A model generated the notes under the pieces. It worked only from the letters and a program-made list of their open reading frames with translations. It was not told the origin of the DNA and searched no databases. A program made the position numbers and the translations under genes. Positions 9,211-16,738 of a stretch of DNA of 64,000 nt are shown here, one piece after another (the first letter of the stretch is position 1; each line of letters opens with the position of its first letter). This DNA is from an uncultured Thermomicrobia bacterium. Lineage in GTDB: Bacteria > Chloroflexota > Chloroflexia > Thermomicrobiales > JALYUS01. The stretch spans positions 5,732-69,731 of the forward strand of contig CALBSO010000104.1 in NCBI GenBank assembly GCA_937968015.1, written 5' to 3'.

Positions 9211-9238
9211 CTGAGGACTAAGGACTGAGGACTGAGGA
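9211..9238. repeat. Inverted copy of the heptamer repeat after the UxaA gene
   Basis: About four units of CTGAGGA, with one A-for-G variant. This is the reverse complement of the run at 8017-8047. It begins 8 bases after the UxaA large-subunit stop, so the gene is bracketed by inverted heptamer arrays. Confidence 0.7.
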
Positions 9239-9245
9239 TCTTGCT

Positions 9246-9300
9246 CCCCTCTCCATTGCTCTGGCAATCTGGCAATGGAGAGGGGGCTGGGGGGTGAGGC
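9246..9300. repeat. Palindromic repeat element (CCCCTCTCC family)
   Basis: Perfect 14-base arms (9246-9259 and 9272-9285, CCCCTCTCCATTGC and its complement) enclose a 12-base loop. A G-rich tail, GGCTGGGGGGTGAGG, follows. The G-rich tail resembles the element inside gltB at 60186-60240. There is no T-tract, so it is not a standard terminator. The tail lies exactly where the ribosome-binding site of the next gene should be. Confidence 0.7.
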
Positions 9301-9305
9301 TTCCG

Positions 9306-10292
9306 ATGCCCACACTACCAATGACGACGCTCGGACAAACCGGGCTGCGGGTGACGACGCTCTGTCTCGGCGGCGCGCCGCTCGGCGATATGCCGGAAAC
9401 CTTCACCTACACCGTGCCGGAAGAACGCGCGCTGGCGACGGTGCGCGCCCTGCTCGATAGCCCGATCAACTTCATTGACACCGCCGCCTCATATGGTGAT
9501 GGTGAGAGCGAGCGCCGCATTGGACTGGTCATCAAGGAGCGCGGCGGCTTGCCCGCTGGATGCGTCCTCGACTCGAAGGCCGATCGCGATCTGCACAACG
9601 GCGATTTCAGCGGCGACCAGATGCGCCGGAGTGTCGAACGGAGCCTGCGATTACTTAATCTCGACAAGATTCAGTTGATGCACCTCCACGACCCGGAGCA
9701 CACGACCTTCAAGGCCGCAATGGCGCCCGGTGGCCCGGTCGAAGCCCTACAGAAGATGAAAGAGGAAGGCCTGATCGAGCATCTTGGCGTTGCGGGTGGG
9801 CCGATTGAGATGGAAGTTCGCTACGTCGAGACCGGCGTGTTCGATGCAGTGATCACGCACAATCGCTATACACTGCTCGATCAAACCGCCGACCCGCTCC
9901 TGACTATCGCGCACGAACGCGGCCTCGGCGTCCTGAACGCCGCGCCGTATGGGAGTGGCATACTCGCGAAGGGGCCGGACGCGTATCCGCGTTACCACTA
10001 TCAACATGCGCCACCTGCGATGATCGCGCAGGCGAAGCGATTAGACGCAGTGTGCCAACAGCACGACGTTTCGCTACGCGTCGCGGCGCTTCATTTCTCG
10101 CTCCGTGACCCGCGCATTCATAGCACGATCGTCGGTATGAGCCGTCCGGAGCGCGTGCGTCAGGCGGTCGAAGACGCCTTGACATCCGTGCCCGATGCGC
10201 TCTGGGAAGAATTGGACCCGCTGATTGCCGCGTATCACGAGCAGTACGGCACGTTCGAGGACAAACGGTATACCCTCCCCGCAGGCCATTGA
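9306..10292 (+). CDS. Aldo/keto reductase, D-threo-aldose 1-dehydrogenase-like
   Basis: A 328-residue NAD(P)-dependent TIM-barrel oxidoreductase. The catalytic tetrad of the family can be placed at Asp58 and Tyr63 (FIDTAASYGDG), Lys91 (VLDSKADR) and His128 (LMHLHDPE). The subfamily acting on L-fucose or D-threo-aldoses fits best because of the LHDPE block and the long barrel, but substrate is inferred. ATG 9306 follows a G-rich stretch (GGGGGGTGAGG) that belongs to the upstream palindromic repeat. Start codons at 9294 (GTG) or 9321 (ATG) are possible. In this cluster it would supply a sugar lactone or acid to the UxaA-type dehydratase. Confidence 0.82.
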   Translation: MPTLPMTTLGQTGLRVTTLCLGGAPLGDMPETFTYTVPEERALATVRALLDSPINFIDTAASYGDGESERRIGLVIKERGGLPAGCVLDSKADRDLHNGDFSGDQMRRSVERSLRLLNLDKIQLMHLHDPEHTTFKAAMAPGGPVEALQKMKEEGLIEHLGVAGGPIEMEVRYVETGVFDAVITHNRYTLLDQTADPLLTIAHERGLGVLNAAPYGSGILAKGPDAYPRYHYQHAPPAMIAQAKRLDAVCQQHDVSLRVAALHFSLRDPRIHSTIVGMSRPERVRQAVEDALTSVPDALWEELDPLIAAYHEQYGTFEDKRYTLPAGH

Positions 10293-10321
10293 GTTGTATC
10301 CGTCGCAGGAGGAATGAAGCC

Positions 10322-11197
10322 ATGCCACTCTGCCACTTCACGACCTCGTACAATACGACGCCGCGCCTCGGCTGGGCGGACCTTGGCGGCGTGTACGATC
10401 TCTCCGCATGGGAGGGCGCGGGCCTGCACTCGCTCCGCGATGTCCTCTCGCGCCCGCTCGCGGAGGTGCGTCAATTGCTCAACGACGCACCGTTCGACCG
10501 ACTTCCTGTCTGCACGCACACCGAGGCGACGCTGCACAAACCGCTCGACGCGCAGGAGGTTTGGGCGTGCGGCGTGACGTACCGCCGCTCGCGCGATGCC
10601 CGGATGGAGGAGAGCAGCGAGCAGAGCGTCTATGACCGCGTCTACGGCGCGGAGCGGCCGGAAATCTTCTTCAAAGCGACGCCATCGCGCGTCGTCGGCC
10701 CCGGCCAGCCATTGGGAATCCGCCCGGACAGCACCTGGGACGTCCCCGAACCGGAACTGGCGCTCGTCGTCAACGCGGGGAGTGAGATCGTCGGCTACAC
10801 CATCGGCAACGATGTCAGTTCGCGCTCCATTGAAGGCGAGAACCCGCTCTATCTACCGCAAGCGAAGATGTTCCGCGATTGCTGCGCGCTTGGCCCGTCC
10901 GTCGCTCTGACGGACGAGATTCCGGACGTGGCAAATCTCGCGATCACGATGGTGATTTCGCGTGGTGGGGATGACGTGTTTCGGGGCGAGTCGAACACGA
11001 ACCAGATCGCCCGCCCGCTCGCGCACCTCGTCGAGTACCTCGTCAAAGCGAACGATTTCCCGAACGGAGCGATCCTGCTGACCGGCACGGGCATTGTGCC
11101 ACCATCCGACTTCACGCTCGAAGTGGGCGACATTGTCAGCATCACGATTGACGGCATCGGCACACTCGGCAATCCAACGTACCGGATCGCGGGCTAA
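10322..11197 (+). CDS. Fumarylacetoacetate hydrolase (FAH) family protein
   Basis: A 291-residue enzyme. The metal-binding acidic residues of the FAH fold are visible in DVPEPELALVV and VSSRSIEGENPLYLPQAK, followed by the C-terminal GTGIVPPSDFTLEVGDIVSI. Among FAH proteins the EGENPLYLPQAK block is typical of 2-keto-3-deoxy sugar-acid dehydratases or acylpyruvate hydrolases rather than of tyrosine catabolism. The gene starts 29 bases after the aldo/keto reductase with AGGAGG upstream of ATG 10322. Context suggests it processes the 2-keto-3-deoxy acid made by the UxaA-type dehydratase. Substrate remains inference. Confidence 0.8.
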   Translation: MPLCHFTTSYNTTPRLGWADLGGVYDLSAWEGAGLHSLRDVLSRPLAEVRQLLNDAPFDRLPVCTHTEATLHKPLDAQEVWACGVTYRRSRDARMEESSEQSVYDRVYGAERPEIFFKATPSRVVGPGQPLGIRPDSTWDVPEPELALVVNAGSEIVGYTIGNDVSSRSIEGENPLYLPQAKMFRDCCALGPSVALTDEIPDVANLAITMVISRGGDDVFRGESNTNQIARPLAHLVEYLVKANDFPNGAILLTGTGIVPPSDFTLEVGDIVSITIDGIGTLGNPTYRIAG

Positions 11198-11210
11198 CAA
11201 CCTGCCCCTG

Positions 11211-11219
11211 TGGTACAAT
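11211..11219 (+). promoter_or_regulatory. Candidate extended -10 promoter for the sugar ABC ATPase gene
   Basis: TGGTACAAT matches the extended -10 consensus TGnTACAAT. It lies 65 bases before ATG 11284. No good -35 box is visible, which extended -10 promoters tolerate. Confidence 0.35.
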
Positions 11220-11232
11220 CGCGCAACGAATT

Positions 11233-11260
11233 CGCTGCTACACAGCGTGTTTTTCTTTCT
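11233..11260 (+). terminator. Possible weak terminator or leader hairpin
   Basis: CGCTG and CAGCG pair around a 5-base loop and are followed by TGTTTTTCTTTCT. The stem is short, but the T-rich tract is good. It may end the FAH transcript or attenuate the transcript starting at the upstream extended -10 site. Confidence 0.35.
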
Positions 11261-11283
11261 GATTGCGCGCCAAGGGGATGACG

Positions 11284-12495
11284 ATGGGGCGTATCGCCTT
11301 CGATCATGTAACGAAGAAATATGGTGATGTCGTCGCGGTGAAGGATGTCTCACTCGAGGCCGCCGACGGTGAATTTCTTGTCCTCGTCGGCCCGTCCGGG
11401 TGCGGCAAGACGACCGCACTCCGCTGCCTCGCGGGCCTTGAGGAAGTCACGGATGGCACGCTGTACATCAGTGACCGCGATGTCACATCGCTGCCGCCGA
11501 AGGACCGCGATATCGCGATGGTCTTCCAGAACTACGCGCTCTACCCGCATATGGATGTGTACGGCAACCTCGCGTTCGCGCTGCGGCTCCGGAAACACGA
11601 GATGGCGGCAGCGGCAGCGAACGCCCCGACGGATGGCGAGCAGAGCAACGGCGCGGCGGCTTTCCTCGGGCGTTTGTTCACGAAAAACGCGCCGTTGCGT
11701 GGCGCGGACGCGGAGATTGACCGGCGCGTGCGCCGCGCTGCCGAAGTGCTCGACCTGACTGACCTCCTGAAACGCCGCCCACGGCAACTCTCCGGTGGCC
11801 AGCGGCAGCGCGTCGCGCTCGGTCGGGCAATTGTCCGGGAGCCACAGGCATTCCTGATGGATGAGCCGCTCTCCAACCTCGACACGCAACTGCGAATGCA
11901 GACGCGTGCGGAAATCCTCAAACTGCATCAACGGCTCAAAGTGACGACGATTTACGTCACGCACGATCAGCAGGAAGCGATGACGATGGGTGATCGTCTC
12001 GCTGTCATGAAGGCGGGTGAAATCCAGCAACTCGACACGCCGCAACGAATTTACGACCATCCGGCCAGCCTCTTCGTCGCCGGTTTCATCGGCAGCCCGG
12101 CGATGAACATGCTCCCCGTGATCGTGCAGCGTAGCGGTGACCAGATCATGCTCGCGAACGGCGATTTCGCACTCCCCGCGCCCGGCCGCGTCAAAATGCG
12201 CCTCACGGAAGCGGTCGGCAAGGAGATGACACTCGGCATTCGGCCCGAACATGTCCTGCCACTGCCGATGAACAGCAACGGGGCGGACACCCAGGACCGT
12301 ATGGCCGTCAATGTGGACATTGTCGAGCCGCTCGGCGCCGAAATCCTGATGTATATGTCCGGCACCGGCGGCAGGCAGGTCGTCGGGCGCTTCGATCCGT
12401 CCCAGCGCGCCCGTACCGGCGATCGGCTCTATGTCGGGTTCAAGCCGGAGCATCTCCATCTCTTCGATCCGGAAACGGGCAACGCACTGATCTAA
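11284..12495 (+). CDS. Sugar ABC transporter ATP-binding protein (MsmK/UgpC type)
   Basis: A 403-residue cytoplasmic ATPase of carbohydrate importers. Walker A GPSGCGKT is at 36-43, the signature LSGGQ at 169-173, Walker B FLMDEP at 190-195, and a C-terminal MOBE/TOBE-type regulatory domain follows (GSPAMNMLP, TLGIRPEHV). Between the Q-loop and the signature there is an extra segment of about 37 residues (106-142, Ala/Gly-rich then FLGRLFTKNAPLRG) not present in standard MsmK. No permease or binding protein genes are nearby, so it may serve several importers, as MsmX-type ATPases do. ATG 11284 has AAGGGG upstream; ATG 11278 is an alternative. Confidence 0.9.
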   Translation: MGRIAFDHVTKKYGDVVAVKDVSLEAADGEFLVLVGPSGCGKTTALRCLAGLEEVTDGTLYISDRDVTSLPPKDRDIAMVFQNYALYPHMDVYGNLAFALRLRKHEMAAAAANAPTDGEQSNGAAAFLGRLFTKNAPLRGADAEIDRRVRRAAEVLDLTDLLKRRPRQLSGGQRQRVALGRAIVREPQAFLMDEPLSNLDTQLRMQTRAEILKLHQRLKVTTIYVTHDQQEAMTMGDRLAVMKAGEIQQLDTPQRIYDHPASLFVAGFIGSPAMNMLPVIVQRSGDQIMLANGDFALPAPGRVKMRLTEAVGKEMTLGIRPEHVLPLPMNSNGADTQDRMAVNVDIVEPLGAEILMYMSGTGGRQVVGRFDPSQRARTGDRLYVGFKPEHLHLFDPETGNALI

Positions 12496-12504
12496 TGCCG
12501 GTGA

Positions 12505-12548
12505 CGTAGGCTTGAGTCTGCGGTCTCTCGCGCAGATTCAAGCCTACG
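12505..12548. repeat. Palindromic repeat element (GTAGGCTTGA family)
   Basis: Eighteen-base arms (12505-12522 and 12531-12548) read CGTAGGCTTGAGTCTGCG and its near-perfect complement, around an 8-base loop. No T-tract follows, so termination is unlikely to be its main role. The GGCTT...CTGCG core resembles the palindrome within gltB at 61459-61501. Confidence 0.75.
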
Positions 12549-12571
12549 CCACTCCATCATGTGAGGGTTGA

Positions 12572-13255
12572 ATGCTGTACGAAATCCACCATTACAGTGC
12601 CCCGGACACAACTGCGCTTGGCGCGCTGACGACCTGGTTCAGCGAGCATGTCGTACCGGCATGGAAGGCGGTAGACATGCGCGTCGTTGGATGCTTCACG
12701 GCAACGATTGGGCGGTCACCCCGTCTCACAACGATCACCGCATGCGAAGACTTGAACCAGCGCATGGCAACGCGTGAGCGCCTCACCGCGTCCGATCAAT
12801 GGAAGTCGGCGTATGCGGCATTGTATGCGAACGGAGACGGCCTCATATCCGGGGTTGACACAGCGATTCTCCGCCTCACCGACTACTCACCGGATCCGTT
12901 TACGTTCCACAATGCGGCCGCGCCGGGATTGTTTGAGGAGCGGATCTATCGCGGGAAAACGTCGCGCACGATGGCGCGCGTCAATCAGCGGTTCGAAGAA
13001 TATACGGTCCGCCTGTTCAACGAGCACGGCATCACACCTGTCGCCTTCTGGAACGTTATCATCGGCGCGGACCAGCCCTCCCTTTATTACCTTGTCCGCT
13101 ACGACAGTCTCAGTCAGCGACAACCCGCGTGGGACTCTTTCCGCGCTGATCCGGAATGGCAGCAGGCATACAAAGAATCAGAGAGCGCCGGCCCGATCCT
13201 CCTGCGCACCGATAGCGCGATCCTGACTCCGACGCCGTTCAGCCCGATGAAATAG
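12572..13255 (+). CDS. NIPSNAP-like family protein with two tandem ferredoxin-like domains
   Basis: A 227-residue soluble protein. Both halves start with a strand of the type LYEIHHY/FEERIYR and contain the W..HV/FNEHG and W.S...AAL/WQQAYKES patterns of NIPSNAP dimeric alpha/beta-barrel domains (about residues 1-105 and 115-220). No biochemical role is established for bacterial members. It starts 24 bases after a palindromic repeat, with GTGAGGG before the ATG. Its last 17 bases overlap the end of dxr, which is convergent. Confidence 0.7.
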   Translation: MLYEIHHYSAPDTTALGALTTWFSEHVVPAWKAVDMRVVGCFTATIGRSPRLTTITACEDLNQRMATRERLTASDQWKSAYAALYANGDGLISGVDTAILRLTDYSPDPFTFHNAAAPGLFEERIYRGKTSRTMARVNQRFEEYTVRLFNEHGITPVAFWNVIIGADQPSLYYLVRYDSLSQRQPAWDSFRADPEWQQAYKESESAGPILLRTDSAILTPTPFSPMK

Positions 13256-14381
13256 CCGCGACGAACTCGCGCGCCCACCGGTCTGCCGCCTGGATGCTCT
13301 CCAGCGTGAGCGGGCCGTCCGGCGTATGCGCGTCGAGCGCCCGCTGGACGCGCGCGGAAATATCGAGAAAGCCGATCTCGTCCCGAAGGAAACGATCCAC
13401 CGCCACCTCATCCGCCGCGCTGAGGACGGTCGGATAGGTGTTCCCTGCCACACCTGCCTCGCACGCCAATCGCAACGCCGGAAAACGCACAAGGTCCGGT
13501 TCCTCGAAGTCGAGATGCCCGACGGTTGGCAAGGTGACGCGGCGGAACGGGTTGGGCCAGCGATCGGGATAGGAGAGGCCATATTGGATCGGCAAGCGCA
13601 TATCGGCCGGGCCAAGTTGCGCGATCAGCGAGCCGTCCGCGTATGCGATATACGCGTGGACGACGCTCTGAGGGTTGACGACCACATCAATGTGGTCATA
13701 TGGCATATCAAAGAGCCAGCGCGCCTCAATCGTCTCCAGCCCCTTGTTCATCAGCGTCGCGGAGTCAATCGTCACCTTGCTGCCCATGTCCCACGTCGGG
13801 TGCCGGAGTGCGTCCGTCGCCGTCATCGCACGTAACTGTGCAATCGGCGTTGTGCGGAATGGCCCGCCGGAGGCCGTCAGGATGAGGCGTTCCGGCTTCG
13901 CGCCCGGTCGCGCCGTTTCCAGGCATTGCCAGAGGGCAGAATGCTCGCTATCAATCGGGCGCAGGCGATCTCCGGCCCGCCGCACCTCGGCCATCACCAG
14001 TTCTCCCGCGCAGACAATCGTTTCCTTGTTCGCCAGCGCGACAATCTTCCCGGCTCGCAGCGCGGCGAGGGTCGGTTCGATGCTCGCATGCCCCGATGTC
14101 GCGACGACGACGATGTCGGCATCGGGATGCGTTGCCGCCGCGCGCAAGCCCTCCGTGGCGACAACACGCTCGACACCGACCGGCCGCCAATCATCCGCTC
14201 CGCCATCAGCGAGACTGACGAGCGACGGACGGTATCGCTCGGTCTGGGCGCGGAGTAATTCGGCATTGCGGCCCGCCGCGAGCGCGACGACGGAAAGTTT
14301 CTCCGGGTGGGCGTCCACGACTTCAAGCGTGCTGCGCCCGATAGACCCGGTGCTGCCGAGAATAGCGAGGCGGATCGACAT
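13239..14381 (-). CDS. dxr: 1-deoxy-D-xylulose-5-phosphate reductoisomerase
   Basis: A 380-residue NADPH enzyme that makes 2-C-methyl-D-erythritol 4-phosphate, the committed step of the MEP isoprenoid pathway. Visible features are the Rossmann motif ILGSTGSIG near the N-terminus, LANKETIVCAG, the substrate/metal region PIDSEHSALWQCL, TASGGPFR and the flexible loop with HPTWDMGSKVTIDSATLMNKGLE split around it. ATG 14381 starts directly before SIRLAILGSTGSIG and has GGAGGGG upstream. It is the last gene of the run rpsB-tsf-pyrH-frr-uppS-cdsA-dxr. The usual neighbour rseP is not present. Confidence 0.95.
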   Translation of the reverse strand: MSIRLAILGSTGSIGRSTLEVVDAHPEKLSVVALAAGRNAELLRAQTERYRPSLVSLADGGADDWRPVGVERVVATEGLRAAATHPDADIVVVATSGHASIEPTLAALRAGKIVALANKETIVCAGELVMAEVRRAGDRLRPIDSEHSALWQCLETARPGAKPERLILTASGGPFRTTPIAQLRAMTATDALRHPTWDMGSKVTIDSATLMNKGLETIEARWLFDMPYDHIDVVVNPQSVVHAYIAYADGSLIAQLGPADMRLPIQYGLSYPDRWPNPFRRVTLPTVGHLDFEEPDLVRFPALRLACEAGVAGNTYPTVLSAADEVAVDRFLRDEIGFLDISARVQRALDAHTPDGPLTLESIQAADRWAREFVAAISSG

Positions 14382-14467
14382 GTAGCGACCCCTCCTGTAG
14401 CGGCAGGCCCCAGCGCCCGCCCAACCTTCGCCGCAATCTGTCACTGGGCAAGCACGGGGGCTTGTCC

Positions 14468-15334
14468 TTACGATCCAACCGCACGGGCGACATAGTAAAC
14501 GACGACAAAGACGAACAAGAGGCCGTCAATCCGATCCAAAACTCCGCCGTGGCCGGGGATCAGCGCGCCGGAGTCTTTGATTCCCGTTTGTCGCTTCATG
14601 AGCGATTCGGAGAGATCGCCAACGGACGCGGCGAGGGCGATTAATACGCCAACCAATGCCGCGACGACCACCCGCATCCCGATACCGAAGCACCAGTTTG
14701 CGATCACTGCCGTCAGTATCGCACCGGCGATGCCACCCGCGAACCCCTCCCACGTCTTCTTCGGGCTGACCAACGGCGCCATCCGGCGCCTGCCGAACGC
14801 CCGACCGCAAAGATACGCGAATGTGTCCGTAAACCATGTCGTGATGAGCGCGAGGAGGAACCACGCGAGACCCAAGGCCGTGCTTCGGAACCCAAAGGCA
14901 TCTTCAAGGTTCGTCAGCCACGCGCCGGCCCCAGACGTGTCACCCGCGATGTGACGGACCGCGACGATATGGCCGAGCGGTACGGCAATGTACAGCGTGG
15001 CGAAGACCGTCGCAATCCATGATGGGAGCGTACCATCCAGCGGTTGGCAGAAAATCACGACGGCGCCGGGCGCGAGGAGCGTCGCGGCCACAAGCGCGCT
15101 GAAGACCCAGATAGGCCAGCCAACCGCGACCGCGATCACCATCAGCACCACGACGGCAACAGAGATCGGCAGCATGACTGTGTATGCGAGTTGACCGAAC
15201 ATCGCGCGGAGTTCCACCAGGGCGATGATGCCCAGCCCCGCGAACGCCACTGCTGCACCCCAGACGCCAAAGAGCGCCGGAACAACGCCGACGACGACGA
15301 CACCGACGGACGAGAGCGCGCGCTGGCGGAACAT
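14468..15334 (-). CDS. cdsA: Phosphatidate cytidylyltransferase (CDP-diglyceride synthase)
   Basis: A 288-residue polytopic membrane enzyme forming CDP-diacylglycerol from phosphatidate and CTP for phospholipid synthesis. The CDS signature is complete near the C-terminus: SVGDLSESLMKRQTGIKDSG followed by IPGHGGVLDRIDGLLF. SPKKTWEGFAGG in the preceding loop is also typical. Eight or so hydrophobic segments are apparent. It follows uppS by 3 bases and precedes dxr by 86 bases on the same strand. Confidence 0.95.
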   Translation of the reverse strand: MFRQRALSSVGVVVVGVVPALFGVWGAAVAFAGLGIIALVELRAMFGQLAYTVMLPISVAVVVLMVIAVAVGWPIWVFSALVAATLLAPGAVVIFCQPLDGTLPSWIATVFATLYIAVPLGHIVAVRHIAGDTSGAGAWLTNLEDAFGFRSTALGLAWFLLALITTWFTDTFAYLCGRAFGRRRMAPLVSPKKTWEGFAGGIAGAILTAVIANWCFGIGMRVVVAALVGVLIALAASVGDLSESLMKRQTGIKDSGALIPGHGGVLDRIDGLLFVFVVVYYVARAVGS

Positions 15335-15337
15335 CGG

Positions 15338-16129
15338 TTACGCGCGTGGGGCGGTCGGAGTGACCGGATCGGGGATCGCACCGAAACGGCGCTGCCGCTT
15401 CTGAAAATCGGTCACGGCATCGCGGAGATCGTCCGGGCCGAAATCCGGCCAGAGGATGTTCGGGAAATAGAGTTCGGCATACGCCCCCTGCCAGATCAGG
15501 AAATTGGAGAGCCGGAATTCGCCGGAGGGCCGGATAATCAAGTCAGGGTCCGGCATATCGGCAGTATAGAGGTAGCGGTCCACCGTCTCCTCCGTCACAC
15601 TCTCCGGATCGAGGCCATCCCGCAGCATCTCTTTGATCGCCGCGACGACTTCGGCCCGGCCACCGTAATTGAATGCCAGCGTGAGCGTCATGCGTGTGTT
15701 GTCCGCGGTGAGGTCAATCGCCGCGCGCACGGCGCCCGCCAACTCCTCGTCCAACCCCTCCAGGCTGCCAATATGTCGCAACCGGACGCCCGCGTTGTGC
15801 AGCGATTCGGTCTCGATTGCAATGCGCTCGCTGAGGATTTGGAAGATGCCCTGCACTTCGTCTTGCGGGCGGCGCCAGTTCTCCGTCGAAAACGCCCAGA
15901 GGGTCAGGTACTCGATGCCGAGTTCCGGACAGGCGGAGACAATCGGACGGATATTCTCAGTCCCCGCTTCGTGCCCTTTGTTGCGCGGCAGGCCCCGCCG
16001 TTGTGCCCATCGCCCGTTGCCGTCGAGGATAATCGCGACGTGGCGCGGCGGCTTGCCGCTCACGACAACGGACTCCGCCGCTGTTGTTTCATCAGCGCCG
16101 TGCGTCGTATCAGTTACCGTGTTCGTCAT
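15338..16129 (-). CDS. uppS: Isoprenyl transferase (undecaprenyl diphosphate synthase)
   Basis: A cis-prenyltransferase that builds the C55 lipid carrier for cell wall synthesis. The motif HVAIILDGNGRWAQRRG with the catalytic Asp and Asn-Gly-Arg-Trp is present, then TLWAFSTENWRRP, LAFNYGGRAEV and the C-terminal DPDLIIRPSGEFRLSNFLIW. The ATG at 16129 is chosen here; an in-frame GTG at 16153 is equally possible because AGGT and AGGG sequences lie between them. The 30 or so residues before HVAIILDG are poorly conserved. Co-transcribed with frr and cdsA. Confidence 0.94.
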   Translation of the reverse strand: MTNTVTDTTHGADETTAAESVVVSGKPPRHVAIILDGNGRWAQRRGLPRNKGHEAGTENIRPIVSACPELGIEYLTLWAFSTENWRRPQDEVQGIFQILSERIAIETESLHNAGVRLRHIGSLEGLDEELAGAVRAAIDLTADNTRMTLTLAFNYGGRAEVVAAIKEMLRDGLDPESVTEETVDRYLYTADMPDPDLIIRPSGEFRLSNFLIWQGAYAELYFPNILWPDFGPDDLRDAVTDFQKRQRRFGAIPDPVTPTAPRA

Positions 16130-16156
16130 ACCTGTTACCTGTCCCTGACGCACGCA

Positions 16157-16714
16157 TCAGACTTCAAGGATCTCGGCTTCTTTCTCCCGCCCGACTTTGT
16201 CGGCATCGGCGATGCTGCGGTCGGTCAGTTTCTGCACCTGTTCCTCACCGCGCCGTCGCTGATCTTCGGAGATCTCGCCACTGTCATCCAGTTCTTTGAT
16301 CATGTGGATCGCGTCGCGCCGGATATTGCGGATCGCGACGTGGGCTTCCTCGACATTCCGCTTGGCGATCTTGACGAGGTCGCGCCGCCGCTCCTCGGTC
16401 AGGGCCGGGATGACGATGCGGAGCACCTGCCCGTCGTTCGTCGGGTTGAGGCCGAGATCGCTTGCCCGAATACCCTTCTCAATCGCCTTCATCGAGCCTT
16501 TGTCCCACGGCTGCACGACGAGCATGCGCGCTTCCGGAGCGGAAATACCGGCCAGTTGCTGAAGCGGCGTCTCCGTGCCGTAATAATCTATGACGACACG
16601 CTCAATCAAGCCGGGAGAGGCACGACCGGTCCGAATGCCAGCGAGATGGCCACGGAGCGCCTCGATTGCCTTATGCATGCGGTCGTCGGCGTCCTGCAAA
16701 ATATCTTCGAACAT
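16157..16714 (-). CDS. frr: Ribosome recycling factor
   Basis: A 185-residue protein that, with EF-G, splits post-termination ribosomes. It shows the canonical pattern: GIRTGRASPGLIERVVIDYYG, then PLQQLAGISAPEARMLVVQPWD, IEKGIRASDLGLNPTNDG and the C-terminal helix with DDSGEISEDQRRRGEEQVQKLTD. Length is exactly typical. ATG 16714 follows GGGAGG; an in-frame start five codons earlier lacks support. Confidence 0.97.
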   Translation of the reverse strand: MFEDILQDADDRMHKAIEALRGHLAGIRTGRASPGLIERVVIDYYGTETPLQQLAGISAPEARMLVVQPWDKGSMKAIEKGIRASDLGLNPTNDGQVLRIVIPALTEERRRDLVKIAKRNVEEAHVAIRNIRRDAIHMIKELDDSGEISEDQRRRGEEQVQKLTDRSIADADKVGREKEAEILEV

Positions 16715-16738
16715 CGTCCCGCCTCCCATGCGAAGCCG

